Positions 1 through 9,366 of a stretch of DNA of 64,000 bases are shown one piece after another. The number at the start of each line of letters is the position of its first letter. Positions within the stretch are counted from its first letter, which is position 1. Origin of the DNA: Patiria miniata (taxonomy: Eukaryota > Echinodermata > Asteroidea > Valvatida > Asterinidae); the NCBI RefSeq assembly GCF_015706575.1, contig NW_024037070.1, forward strand, positions 4,335,874-4,399,873. The letters run 5' to 3'. The notes beneath the pieces are model-generated. The model saw only the letters and a list, made by a program, of their open reading frames with translations. It was not told the origin of the DNA and searched no databases. Made by a program: the position numbers and the translations under genes.

Positions 1-1141
1 ACCATCGGGCGAGTGGGTTCATTCCGATGGTACTCCGTGTGAGAACACTAATTGGTGTTATGGTTGTCCAAGAGGTTACAGCGAACATTGCTCGTGCTGG
101 CGAATGTAAGACCGCATGTGGGTTGATAACCCGTGTGTGAATGTTTTTCACGCTCTTTGCGAACTCCCATCAGTCGACGGCCAAGTTGATACCGAGTCTA
201 CTGTTAACCCAGCCCATACCCAGTCTAGGCTAGTCGACACCGAGTCTACTGTCAACCCAGTCGATACTGTGTCTACTGTCGACCCAGTCGATACCGAGTC
301 TACTGTCAACCAAGTCGATACCGAGTCTACCGTCAACTCAGTCGATACCGAATCTACTGTCAACCCAGTCGACACCGAGTCTACTGTCAATCCATTCGAC
401 ACCGAGAATACTGTCAACCCTGCCCATACCCAGTCTACTGTCAACCCAGTCGATACCGAGTCTACTGTCAACCCGGTCGATACTGCGTCTACTGTCGACC
501 CAGTCGATACCGAGTCTACTGTCAACCCAGTCGATACCGAGTCTACCGTCAACTCAGTCGATACCGAATCTACTGTCAACCCAGTCGACACCGAGTCTAC
601 TGTCAATCCATTCGACACCGAGAATACTGTCAACCCAGCCCATACCCAGTCTACTGTCAACCCAGTCGATACCGAGTCTACTGTCAACCCAGCCCATACC
701 CAGTCTACTGCCAACCCAGTCGATACCGAGTCTACTGTCAACCAAGTCAATACCCAGTCTACTGTCAACCCAGTCGATACCGAGTCTACTGTCAACCCAG
801 TCGATACTGCGTCTACTGTCAACCCAGTCGATACCGAGTCTACTGTCAACCCAGTCGATACTGAGCCTGTCGACCCAATTGGTGTCAATAAGTTTGCTGC
901 CCCGTCGTTGTTCTGCCTGAAGACCGACTCTGATGGCCGCTTCACATCCCAATGCCTGATCGGTCACGTCATCAAGGAGTTCTCCACCACCAAGGGTGTC
1001 ATCGCGTGTGGTTCGGTGTGCCGGGATGAGCCTCGATGCCGCTCCTTCAATCTGCGACAGGTCAGCCGCGGAGAGAAGATATGTCAATTGAATGACATCA
1101 CTCGCTATGAAGCGACCGAAAACGACATGTCATCTGACTAA
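1..1141 (+). pseudogene. CTLD-stalk-PAN lectin-like gene, copy A (5' end outside window, premature stop)
   Basis: The window opens inside the C-type-lectin-like domain. The frame is the same as in copy B, whose position 2281 corresponds to position 1 here. The lectin part ends at a TAA (107-109) where copies C, D and F have a Tyr codon in 'MYD'. The same frame then stays open for over 340 codons: the last CTLD segment, 26 units of a 9-residue stalk repeat (185-877), and a PAN/apple-like domain with Cys residues in the ACGS and CRDEPRC motifs. A second stop ends the protein eight residues earlier than in copy C and removes the last PAN cysteine. The sequence is identical to copy B through position 1491. 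It is probably a pseudogene or encodes only a truncated lectin domain; an assembly duplicate of copy B is also possible. Confidence 0.8.
185..877 (+). repeat. 27-bp coding minisatellite (stalk of copy A) with 216-bp higher-order repeat
   Basis: Twenty-six units of consensus VDTESTVNP; one unit is 7 and one 8 residues. Eight consecutive units (VDT[V/A]STVDP to VDTESTVNP, with NS, FDTEN and AHTQ variants in the same order) occur twice in a row at 216-bp spacing, e.g. the variant at 331 recurs at 547. The copy B stalk at 2465-3157 is identical. Shorter versions lie in the other genes. The unit is a multiple of three, so length changes keep frame. Confidence 0.93.
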
Positions 1142-1181
1142 TGTTGTTCTAATATCAACATCTAAATATTGCACTGTCTAA

Positions 1182-1352
1182 AGCCCGGTTCACACTCGGC
1201 GCCAACGCGAATTTGTGACGTCACGGCAAGTATTCGCGCTTCGAATTCGTAAAAGTTGAACACATTTCAGCTCGGGCGAATTTCGCAGCGAATGCTTCAT
1301 GACGTCAAATTCGTCTTGCATTCGCTTTCGCGTGGAGTATGACTACCACGCT
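1182..1352. mobile_element. Old palindromic MITE in the lectin spacer (copies in each spacer)
   Basis: Begins AGCCCGGTTCACACTCGGCGC and ends with an imperfect inverted copy near 1352. The interior is rich in ATTCGC/GCGAAT and TGACGTCA. Equivalent copies lie at 3462-3632, 5184-5577 (interrupted by another MITE) and 7228-7406, so the insertion predates the gene duplications. A diverged relative lies at 37331-37499. Confidence 0.65.
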
Positions 1353-1941
1353 AATTCGGCGACAGCCATTTTCTGAGCCGTGTCACCAGGCTGGCGCGAG
1401 TCGAGCTCAGGTATCGCACGCATTCCGGGTTCCTTCGATCAATAGGGTTACCAAAATGCACAGACACCTTGTCTTTAAGAATAGGGGCGGCTTGAGCGCG
1501 GACGTGATTCCACCACACATAATGGCTGCTAATATTGTTCGCCGAATTAGTCCATAAGACTAAATGGGCGACAAAAAAACTCATAATTTCTTCCACATCA
1601 TTTATGGTAAGTTGCACGCCAAGACCGTGCAGTTCTCTAACAATGAAATGACTTCATCGATATATTTTTTAATAACAATAAGACACGCGAGGTGCTAACT
1701 CTGCCTGCGGTAATCGCGTCTCAAGGTGTCCGCGTATTCAACTGAATTGGTATATACCGCGGATATTGGAGAAAATTGTGGCGATATTGATTACGTTCAA
1801 GGCGCACACCTACCCGAACCTGTTATTCAGTGCGGCGTTCTGATGAGATTCTCCATTTAAATTTTAGTCGTCCGAGACGAAGCTATTGTCTACTGTGACA
1901 GTCATTGTTCAAACGCAGCCGCGGATCGCGAAGGCAGATGT

Positions 1942-1949
1942 AATATAAG
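1942..1949 (+). promoter_or_regulatory. TATA-like box of copy B (degenerate)
   Basis: AATATAAG, where copies C and D have TATATAAG in the same context (before ACACAGTCTCGAAACAAGC). The first T is lost, so promoter strength may differ. Confidence 0.5.
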
Positions 1950-1982
1950 ACACAGTCTCGAAACAAGCACTAGTTGATTATT

Positions 1983-2004
1983 GACGACGATATTTAACGT
2001 CGTC
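1983..2004 (+). promoter_or_regulatory. Leader hairpin before copy B ATG
   Basis: GACGACG pairs with CGTCGTC over an 8-nt A/T-rich loop, ending 16 nt before the ATG. The same hairpin is at 4258-4279 (C) and 6200-6221 (D). In copy F the right arm is lost. It may act in mRNA stability or translation, or simply be inherited with the duplicated block. Confidence 0.5.
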
Positions 2005-2020
2005 TTGCAAAAACTGAAAA

Positions 2021-3421
2021 ATGACGCCTTTGATGGCATTTGCGATCGTTCTCGTCGGTGTTGGAGTAGATGCATTCTGTCCTGACTGGGAGTGGTTTAA
2101 TGGTACGGGCTACTGTCTGACAAACAAACTGATGGAGTGGGCAGAAGCTAAACTTACCTGCCCCAACACAGGAGGCGGTTTGTGGGTCCCTGGTTCTGAT
2201 AGCGAGCAAGATTTCATCTATGACATGTTCAATGGAGAGGTTGGAGCCAATAACCATTTGTGGATCGACTGCTCCATGTCACCATCGGGCGAGTGGGTTC
2301 ATTCCGATGGTACTCCGTGTGAGAACACTAATTGGTGTTATGGTTGTCCAAGAGGTTACAGCGAACATTGCTCGTGCTGGCGAATGTAAGACCGCATGTG
2401 GGTTGATAACCCGTGTGTGAATGTTTTTCACGCTCTTTGCGAACTCCCATCAGTCGACGGCCAAGTTGATACCGAGTCTACTGTTAACCCAGCCCATACC
2501 CAGTCTAGGCTAGTCGACACCGAGTCTACTGTCAACCCAGTCGATACTGTGTCTACTGTCGACCCAGTCGATACCGAGTCTACTGTCAACCAAGTCGATA
2601 CCGAGTCTACCGTCAACTCAGTCGATACCGAATCTACTGTCAACCCAGTCGACACCGAGTCTACTGTCAATCCATTCGACACCGAGAATACTGTCAACCC
2701 TGCCCATACCCAGTCTACTGTCAACCCAGTCGATACCGAGTCTACTGTCAACCCGGTCGATACTGCGTCTACTGTCGACCCAGTCGATACCGAGTCTACT
2801 GTCAACCCAGTCGATACCGAGTCTACCGTCAACTCAGTCGATACCGAATCTACTGTCAACCCAGTCGACACCGAGTCTACTGTCAATCCATTCGACACCG
2901 AGAATACTGTCAACCCAGCCCATACCCAGTCTACTGTCAACCCAGTCGATACCGAGTCTACTGTCAACCCAGCCCATACCCAGTCTACTGCCAACCCAGT
3001 CGATACCGAGTCTACTGTCAACCAAGTCAATACCCAGTCTACTGTCAACCCAGTCGATACCGAGTCTACTGTCAACCCAGTCGATACTGCGTCTACTGTC
3101 AACCCAGTCGATACCGAGTCTACTGTCAACCCAGTCGATACTGAGCCTGTCGACCCAATTGGTGTCAATAAGTTTGCTGCCCCGTCGTTGTTCTGCCTGA
3201 AGACCGACTCTGATGGCCGCTTCACATCCCAATGCCTGATCGGTCACGTCATCAAGGAGTTCTCCACCACCAAGGGTGTCATCGCGTGTGGTTCGGTGTG
3301 CCGGGATGAGCCTCGATGCCGCTCCTTCAATCTGCGACAGGTCAGCCGCGGAGAGAAGATATGTCAATTGAATGACATCACTCGCTATGAAGCGACCGAA
3401 AACGACATGTCATCTGACTAA
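2021..3421 (+). pseudogene. CTLD-stalk-PAN lectin-like gene, copy B (full length, internal stop)
   Basis: The start ATG at 2021 opens with signal peptide MTPLMAFAIVLVGVGVDA, then a CTLD beginning CPDWEWFNGTGYC, which carries an N-G-T sequon. A TAA at codon 123 (2387-2389) interrupts the CTLD after 'CWRM'. The same frame then continues to 3421 through the stalk (2465-3157, 26 units) and the PAN-like domain. Without that stop the frame is 466 codons, the longest of the family. The TAA-G context is not a known readthrough context. The gene is intronless and sits 16 nt after a leader hairpin and about 70 nt after a degenerate TATA-like box. Either it is a recent pseudogene that stayed open by youth or homogenisation, or it yields a 122-residue secreted lectin fragment. 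Confidence 0.82.
2465..3157 (+). repeat. 27-bp coding minisatellite (stalk of copy B)
   Basis: Same 26-unit array as in copy A, including the internal eight-unit duplication. The Thr/Ser/Pro-rich, Asp/Glu-containing composition suggests an extended O-glycosylated stalk. Asn is mostly followed by Pro, so the units are not N-glycosylation sites. Confidence 0.92.
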
Positions 3422-4295
3422 TGTTGTTCTAATATCAACATCTAAATATTGCACTGTCTAAAGCCCGGTTCACACTCGGCGCCAACGCGAATTTGTGACG
3501 TCACGGCAAGTATTCGCGCTTCGAATTCGTAAAAGTTGAACACATTTCAGCTCGGGCGAATTTCGCAGCGAATGCTTCATGACGTCAAATTCGTCTTGCA
3601 TTCGCTTTCGCGTGGAGTATGACTACCACGCTAATTCGGCGACAGCCATTTTCTGAGCCGTGTCACCAGGCTGGCGCGAGTCGAGCTCAGGTATCGCACG
3701 CATTCCGGGTTCCTTCGATCAATAGGGTTACCAAAATGCACAGACACCTTGTCTTTAAGAATAGGGGCGGCATGAACGCGGACGTGATTCTACCACACAT
3801 AATGGCTGCTAATATTGTTCGCCGAATTAGGCCATAAGACTAAATGGGTGAAAAAACTCATAATTTCTTCCACATCATTTATAGTAAGTTGCACGCCAAG
3901 ACCGCGCAGTTCTCTTACAATGAAATGACTTCATCGATATATTTTTTGATAACAATAAGACACGCGAGGTACCAACTCTGCCTCCGGTAATTGCGTCTCA
4001 AGGTGTCCGCGTATTCAACTAAATTGGTATACCGTGGATATTGGAGAAAATTGTGGCGATATTGATTACTTTCAAGGCGCACACTTACCCGAACCTGTTA
4101 TTCAGTGCGGCGTTCTGATGAAATTCTCCATTTAAATTTTAGTCGTCAGAGACGAAGCTGTTGTCTAGTTTGACAGTCATTGTTCAAACGCAGCAGCGGA
4201 TCGCGAAGGCAGATGTTATATAAGACACAGTCTCGAAACAAGCACTAGTTGATTATTGACGACGATATTTAACGTCGTCTTGCAAAAGTTGAAAA
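3422..4295 (+). other. Lectin spacer B-C
   Basis: Paralogue of spacer A-B with few substitutions and small indels. No gene. Old MITE at 3462-3632, then the conserved 5' block of copy C. Confidence 0.7.
4217..4224 (+). promoter_or_regulatory. TATA box of copy C
   Basis: TATATAAG, 72 bp before the ATG, in a block conserved between copies. A start site about 30 bp downstream would give a leader of roughly 45-50 nt that includes the hairpin. Confidence 0.6.
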
Positions 4296-5168
4296 ATGAC
4301 GCCTTTGATGGCATTTGCGATCGTTCTCGTCGGTGTTGGAGTAGATGCATTCTGTCCTGACTGGGAGTGGTTTAATGGTACGGGCTACTGTCTGACAAAC
4401 AAACTGATGGAGTGGGCAGATGCACAAATTGCCTGCACTGGCATGATGGGAGGCGGTTTGTGGGCCCCTGGTTCTGAGAGCGAGCTAGATTTCATCTATG
4501 GCATGGTCACTGGAAAGGCTGGAGCCAACGAATTGTGGATCGATTGCTTCAAGTCACCATTAGACGAGTGGATTCATTCGGATGGTACTCCGTGTGAGAA
4601 CCGTAACTGGTGTCCAGGTTGTCCAGATTACAATGGCCATGATTGCGCATATTGGAGCATGTACGACCGAATCTGGTTTGATTTCCCGTGTGCGCATATG
4701 TTGTACGCTATTTGTGAACTCGATACCCAATCTACTGTCAAACCAGTCGATAGCGAGTCTACTGTCAACCCAGTCGATACCGAGTCTACTGTCGACCCAG
4801 TCAATAGCGAGTCTACTGTCAACCCAGTCGATGCCGAGTCTACTGTCGACCCAGTCGATACTGAGTCTACTGTTGACCGAGTTGGTGTCAATAAGCTCGC
4901 TGCCCCGTCGACATTCTGCCTGAAAACCGACGCTGATGGCCGCCTCACATCCCGATGCCTGACCGGTCACGTCATCAAGGAGTTCTCCACCACCAAGGGT
5001 GTCATCGCGTGTGGTTCGGCGTGCCGGGATAAGCCTCGATGCCGCTCCTTCAATCTGCGACAGGTCAGCCGTGGAGAGAAGATATGTCAATTGAATGACA
5101 TCACTCGCTATGAAGCGACCGAAAACGACATGGTATCTGACAAATATTGCTCTAATATCAACATCTAA
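4296..5168 (+). CDS. Secreted CTLD-stalk-PAN lectin-like protein, copy C (290 aa)
   Basis: This is an open single-exon gene. Residues 1-18 form a signal peptide ending VDA. Residues about 20-142 form a CTLD with the family framework CPDWEW, GYC, W-A, GGGLW, the LWIDC core and a terminal ICEL. The stalk (4722-4880) has only six 9-residue units, the shortest here. The C-terminal ~85 residues form a PAN/apple-like domain with FCLKTD, GHVIKEFS, ACGSACRDKPRC, ICQLND and a last Cys in KYC. Where calcium-dependent lectins have EPN or QPD this copy has C-P-D, and the WND position reads WFD, so sugar binding cannot be assumed. A TATATAAG box lies at 4217 and a leader hairpin at 4258-4279. It is likely secreted and O-glycosylated; its ligand is unknown. 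Confidence 0.88.
   Translation: MTPLMAFAIVLVGVGVDAFCPDWEWFNGTGYCLTNKLMEWADAQIACTGMMGGGLWAPGSESELDFIYGMVTGKAGANELWIDCFKSPLDEWIHSDGTPCENRNWCPGCPDYNGHDCAYWSMYDRIWFDFPCAHMLYAICELDTQSTVKPVDSESTVNPVDTESTVDPVNSESTVNPVDAESTVDPVDTESTVDRVGVNKLAAPSTFCLKTDADGRLTSRCLTGHVIKEFSTTKGVIACGSACRDKPRCRSFNLRQVSRGEKICQLNDITRYEATENDMVSDKYCSNINI
4722..4880 (+). repeat. 27-bp coding minisatellite (stalk of copy C, six units)
   Basis: Starts DTQSTVKP and ends VDTESTVDR. DTQSTV directly after CEL is shared with copy F, whereas copies A, B and D begin the stalk with LPSVDGQ. These are two alternative CTLD-stalk junction types in the family. Confidence 0.88.
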
Positions 5169-5342
5169 ATATTGCATTGTCTAAAGCCCGGTTCATACTC
5201 GGCGCGAACGTGAATTTGTGACGTCATGGCAAGTATTCGCGCTGCGAATTCGTAAAGGTTGAACACATTTCAACTCGGGCGAATTTCGCAGCGAATGTTT
5301 CATGACGTCAAATTCGCCTTGCATTCGCTTTCGCGTGGAGTA

Positions 5343-5555
5343 TAGCCTTTAGCCCAGGCCATCGTGGCTTAGAGCGGCGGAGTTGCGAAGAACCGAAGCG
5401 ACTTGAGCACAGATTAAGTCAGCATGCACAAGTGGCAACGCCACGAGCCTCGTGGCTTTGCCACTCGCATGTGCGGTCTCCATCTCCAGTCGCTTCGCGC
5501 CTTCGCTGCTTTGAATGCTGGCAAGTTAGGTCACGATGGCCTTGGCGAAAGGCTA
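5343..5555. mobile_element. 213-bp foldback MITE with 9-bp target duplication
   Basis: Starts TAGCCTTTAGCCCAGGCC and ends in its imperfect inverse; the two halves pair over most of the element. It is flanked by CGTGGAGTA at 5334-5342 and 5556-5564. The empty site (one CGTGGAGTA) is seen in the paralogous spacers at about 1330, 3610 and 7382. A 9-bp duplication fits Mutator-like elements. It inserted inside the older spacer MITE after the genes had duplicated. Confidence 0.85.
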
Positions 5556-6158
5556 CGTGGAGTATGACTACCAGGCTAATTCGGCGACAGCCATTTTCTG
5601 AGGTGTCACAGGGCCGGCGCGAGTCGAGCTCAGGTATCGCACGCATTCCGGGTTCCTTTGATCAATAGGGTTACCAAAATGCACACACACCTTGTCTTTA
5701 AGAACAGGTGCGGCTTGAGCGCGGACGTGATTCCACCATGGCTGCTAATATTGTTCGGCGAATTAGGCCATATAATAAGACTAAATGGGCGAAAAAAACT
5801 CATAATTTCTTCCACATCATTTATGGTAAGTTGCACGCCAAGACCGCGCAGTTCTCTTACAATGAAATGACTTCATCGATATATTTTTTGATAACAATAA
5901 GAAACGCGAGGTACCAACTCTGCCTCCGGTAATCGCGTCTCAAGGTGTCCGCGTATTCAACTAAATTGGTATACCGTGGATATTGGAGAAAATTGTGGCG
6001 ATACTGATTACTTTCAAGGCGCACACTTACCCGAACCTGTTATTCAGTGCGGCGTTCTGATGAAATTCTCCATTTAAATTTTAGTCGTCAGAGACGAAGC
6101 TATTGTCTAGTTTGACAGTCATTGTTCAAACGCAGCAGCGGATCGCGAAGGCAGATGT

Positions 6159-6166
6159 TATATAAG
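6159..6166 (+). promoter_or_regulatory. TATA box of copy D
   Basis: TATATAAG in the same context as copy C, about 70 bp before the ATG. Confidence 0.6.
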
Positions 6167-6236
6167 ACACAGTCTCGAAACAAGCACTAGTTGATTATTG
6201 ACGACGATATTTAACGTCGTCTTGCAAAAGTTGAAA

Positions 6237-7211
6237 ATGACGCCTTTGATGGCATTTGCGATCGTTCTCGTCGGTGTTGGAGTAGATGCATTCTGTCCTG
6301 ACTGGGAGTGGTTTAATGGTACGGGCTACTGTCTGACAAACGAACTGATGGAGTGGGCAGAAGCTAAACTTACCTGCACTAGCACAGGAGGCGGTTTGTG
6401 GGTCCCTGGTTCTGATAGCGAGCAAGATTTCATCTATGACATGGTCAATGGAGAGGTTGGAGCCAATAACCATTTGTGGATCGACTGCTCCATGTCACCA
6501 TCGGGCGAGTGGGTTCATTCCGATGGTACTTCGTGTGAGAACACTAATTGGTGTTATGGTTGTCAAAGAGGTTACAGCGAACATTGCTCGTGTTGGCGAA
6601 TGTACGACCGAATGTGGGTTGAAAACCCGTGTGTGAATGTTTTTCACGTTCTTTGCGAACTCCCATCAGTCGACGGCCAAGTTGATACCGAGTCTACTGT
6701 TAACCCAGCCCATACCCAGTCTACCGTCAACCCAGTCGATACCGAGTCTACTGTCAACCCAGTCGATACTGCGTCTACTGTCAACCCAGTCGATACCGAA
6801 TCTACTGTCAACCCAGTCGACACCGAGTCTACTGTCAATCCATTCGACACCGAGTCTACTGTCAACCTAGCCCATACCCAGTCTACTGTTAACCTAGTTG
6901 AAACCGAGTCTACTGTCGACCCAGCTGGTGTCAACAAGTTTTCTGCCCCGTCGTTGTTCTGCCTGAAGACCGACGCTGATGGCCGCCTCACATCCCAATG
7001 CCTGACCGGTCACGTCATCAAGGAGTTCTCCACCACCAAGGGTGACATCGCGTGTGGTTCGGCGTGCCGGGATGAGCCTCGATGCCGCTCCTTCAATCTG
7101 CGTCAAGTCAGCCGCGGAGAGAAGAAATGTCAATTGAATGACATCACTTGCTATGAAACGACCGAAAACTACATGGTATTTGACAAATATAGCTCTAATA
7201 TCAACATCTAA
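6237..7211 (+). CDS. Secreted CTLD-stalk-PAN lectin-like protein, copy D (324 aa)
   Basis: I chose the ATG at 6237 because it begins the family signal peptide MTPLMAFAIVLVG; the frame is open further upstream but has no ATG there. The layout is signal peptide, CTLD (CPDWEWFNGTGYC to LCEL), stalk of nine units with AHTQ and FDTE variants, and PAN-like domain. At the usual EPN/QPD position it reads C-Q-R. It has the intact Tyr codon (MYD) where copies A and B have a stop, and is otherwise close to them. The last PAN cysteine is Ser (KYS), but a new Cys appears upstream (DITCYE for DITRYE), so a compensating disulfide is possible. TATATAAG lies at 6159 and a hairpin at 6200-6221. It is intronless and intact. 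Confidence 0.88.
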   Translation: MTPLMAFAIVLVGVGVDAFCPDWEWFNGTGYCLTNELMEWAEAKLTCTSTGGGLWVPGSDSEQDFIYDMVNGEVGANNHLWIDCSMSPSGEWVHSDGTSCENTNWCYGCQRGYSEHCSCWRMYDRMWVENPCVNVFHVLCELPSVDGQVDTESTVNPAHTQSTVNPVDTESTVNPVDTASTVNPVDTESTVNPVDTESTVNPFDTESTVNLAHTQSTVNLVETESTVDPAGVNKFSAPSLFCLKTDADGRLTSQCLTGHVIKEFSTTKGDIACGSACRDEPRCRSFNLRQVSRGEKKCQLNDITCYETTENYMVFDKYSSNINI

Positions 7212-8240
7212 ATATTGCATTGTCTAAAGCCCGGTTCATACTCGGCGCAAAAGCGAACGCGAATTTGTGACGTCATGGCAAGTATTCGCGCTGCGAATTC
7301 GTAAAAGTTGAACACATTTCAGCTCGGGCGAATTTCGCAGCGAATGTTTCATGACGTCAAATTCGCCTCGCATTCGCATTCGCGTGGAGTATGACTACCA
7401 GACTAGCTCGGCGACAGCCATTTTATGAAGTTTCACCAAGCTGGCGCAAGTCGAGCTCTGGACCGCGCGCATTCCGGGTTCCTTTGATCAACAGGGTTAC
7501 CAAATTGCACAGACACCTGTCTTTAAGAACAGGTGCGGCATGAGCGCGGACGTGTTCCACCACAAATATGGCTGTTATATTGTTCGCCGAATTAGTCCAT
7601 AAGACTAAATGGGCGAAAAAAACCTCATTATCGAGACGTCACCCTGACGCTAGTTAATTAGCTTCAGATGTACTATATAACACCTTGAGGTTTTCATGAT
7701 CATCGAGGCTTTAAATTTGTGTAATTATGGCCTAAGTAAAATATAGCAAATGCTAAAGGGCAATGCTAGGATGCAATTAAGCTAATTCAGCTTCATTGCC
7801 AAACGGTTTCCATAAAACTGCAGTTTAATCGGTATTTTACCATGCAATGCATAGGTACTTTCTTCGAGTTGGTATTAAATGTAAGCTTTCATGGCGACTT
7901 AATAATCAGTTAATTGAACAGGAAGATTAGAACGGAAAGGCTGCCGATATTACTTAAAAGAGGAAAGTAAATTGTTGCCTATGGTTTCCATTATGTTGCT
8001 ATATACACGGTGAGAATTTTGCGATCAGCAGATCACTCCTAACACAGACGTTCATCAAGACAGTATGGTCTTTTTAGTAGTTGACACGCACGCCTTACAA
8101 CGCTGCACACCAATTCACTGCTCAAAACATTTCTTCGATTGATTCCTGTTTTAAAAGCAAAGCGTCGTAAGACATCTAACAAACAATTAACTACGAACGA
8201 TTTGCAATTCAAGCCAGTACATTGCATTCAACCTACAGTA
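7212..8240 (+). other. Region between copies D and E
   Basis: The first ~410 bp match the other spacers. From about 7625 the sequence is unrelated A/T-rich DNA with no gene that I can see. The conserved promoter block is absent, so copy E joined the array by a different junction. Confidence 0.6.
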
Positions 8241-9260
8241 ATGGAAATATTGGTGTCAATTGTGATCGTACTTGTCGGTGTTGGAGCAGATGCATTCTGC
8301 CCTGACTGGGAGTGGTTTAATGGTACAGGCTATTGTGTGACCAACGAACGGATGGAGTGGGCAGAACATAAAATTGTCTGCACTGGCACAGGAGGGGGTT
8401 TGTGGGTCCCTGGTTCTGATAGCGAGCAAGATTTCATCTCTGACATGGTCGCTAAAGAGGGAGGCTCTTACCACTTCTGGATCGACTGCCTCAAGTCATC
8501 ATCAGGCGATTGGGTTCATTCCGATGGTACTCCGTGTGAGAACGTTTACTGGCATTCCACCTTTCCACGGGGTTACCAATGTGCGTTTTGGTACTTACCT
8601 AACCGCCATTGGTATGATCAGCCGTGTTCTAGAAAACTTTATGCCATTTGTTCGCTGCATCAAGATGTCAACCCAGGCGATACTGAGTCTACTGTCAACC
8701 CAGTCGATACCGAGTCTACTACCAATCCCATCGATGCCGAGTCTACTGTCGACCCAGTCGATACCGAGTCTACTTTCAACCCAGTCGATACCGAGTCTAC
8801 TGTCAACCCAGTCGATAGCGAGTTTACCAATCCCATCGATACCGAATCTACTGTCAACCCAATCAATACCATGCAGTCTACTGTCGACCCAGTAGATATC
8901 GAGTCTACTGTCAACCCAGTCGATACCGAGTCTACTGTCGACCCAGTCGATATCGAGTCTACTGTCAACCAAGTTGGCGTCAATAAGGTCGCTGCCCCGT
9001 CGATGTTCTGCCTGAAGACCGACGCTGATGGCCGCCTCACATCCCAATGCCTGATCGGTCACGTCATCAAGGAGTTCTCCACCACCAAGGGTGTCATCGC
9101 GTGTGGTTCGGCGTGCCGGGATGAGCCTCGATGCCGCTCCTTCAATCTGCGTCAAGTCAGCCGCGGAGAGAAGATCTGTCAATTGAATGACATCACTCGC
9201 TATGAAGCCGGCAAAACCGACATGGTATCTGACAAATATTGCTCTAATTTCCAAATCTAA
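8241..9260 (+). CDS. Secreted CTLD-stalk-PAN lectin-like protein, copy E (339 aa)
   Basis: The ATG at 8241 starts a divergent signal peptide (MEILVSIVIVLVGVGADA). The upstream open frame has no ATG. The CTLD is the most divergent: it lacks the Cys pair seen as CYGC or CPGC elsewhere, reads F-P-R at the EPN/QPD site and HWYDQPC at the WND site, and ends ICSLHQ. The stalk has eleven units, including IDAE and INTMQ variants. The PAN-like domain is nearly the same as in the other copies and keeps the final Cys (KYCSNFQI). Its 5' flank from about 7625 is unrelated to the other copies, so its promoter differs. Possible TATA motifs lie at 7674 and 8000, but neither is well placed for this ATG, so an untranslated first exon may exist. 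Confidence 0.87.
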   Translation: MEILVSIVIVLVGVGADAFCPDWEWFNGTGYCVTNERMEWAEHKIVCTGTGGGLWVPGSDSEQDFISDMVAKEGGSYHFWIDCLKSSSGDWVHSDGTPCENVYWHSTFPRGYQCAFWYLPNRHWYDQPCSRKLYAICSLHQDVNPGDTESTVNPVDTESTTNPIDAESTVDPVDTESTFNPVDTESTVNPVDSEFTNPIDTESTVNPINTMQSTVDPVDIESTVNPVDTESTVDPVDIESTVNQVGVNKVAAPSMFCLKTDADGRLTSQCLIGHVIKEFSTTKGVIACGSACRDEPRCRSFNLRQVSRGEKICQLNDITRYEAGKTDMVSDKYCSNFQI

Positions 9261-9366
9261 ATACATTGTCTAATAATAAGTTGTTAGAAAAGTTGCTATA
9301 TTAAGGTGGAAAACGCTAAGGACTTTTGTAGAGATTTTGTTCAGAAGAAAAGAAAGTAACTGAAAG

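Larger units (their letters stand above)
1142..2020 (+). other. Lectin spacer A-B: 3' flank, old MITE, conserved 5' region of copy B
   Basis: No gene. Contains the palindromic MITE and about 660 bp of sequence conserved upstream of copies B, C, D and partly F. It ends in a TATA-like AATATAAG (1942-1949) and a leader hairpin (1983-2004). Confidence 0.7.
1..3771 (+). repeat. 2,280-bp tandem duplication unit, identical over 1,491 bp
   Basis: Positions 1-1491 and 2281-3771 match base for base, covering the end of the CTLD, all 26 stalk units, the PAN domain, both stop codons and 350 bp of spacer. The first differences are at 1492/3772, after which the spacers differ by scattered substitutions and small indels. 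The abrupt end of identity looks like a conversion tract or very recent duplication; an assembly artefact must be considered. Confidence 0.9.
5169..6236 (+). other. Lectin spacer C-D
   Basis: Same layout as the other spacers, longer by one MITE insertion plus its 9-bp duplication. No gene. Confidence 0.7.

Noticed and set aside
148-1087. Long minus-strand frames opposite the lectin stalks (265 and 177 codons, and similar ones at each copy)
   Set aside because: The 27-bp repeat has no stop in several frames, so long antisense frames arise automatically. They have no domain or start context.
6198-6236. N-terminal extension of copy D before the ATG
   Set aside because: The extension has no ATG, and the family signal peptide begins at 6237.
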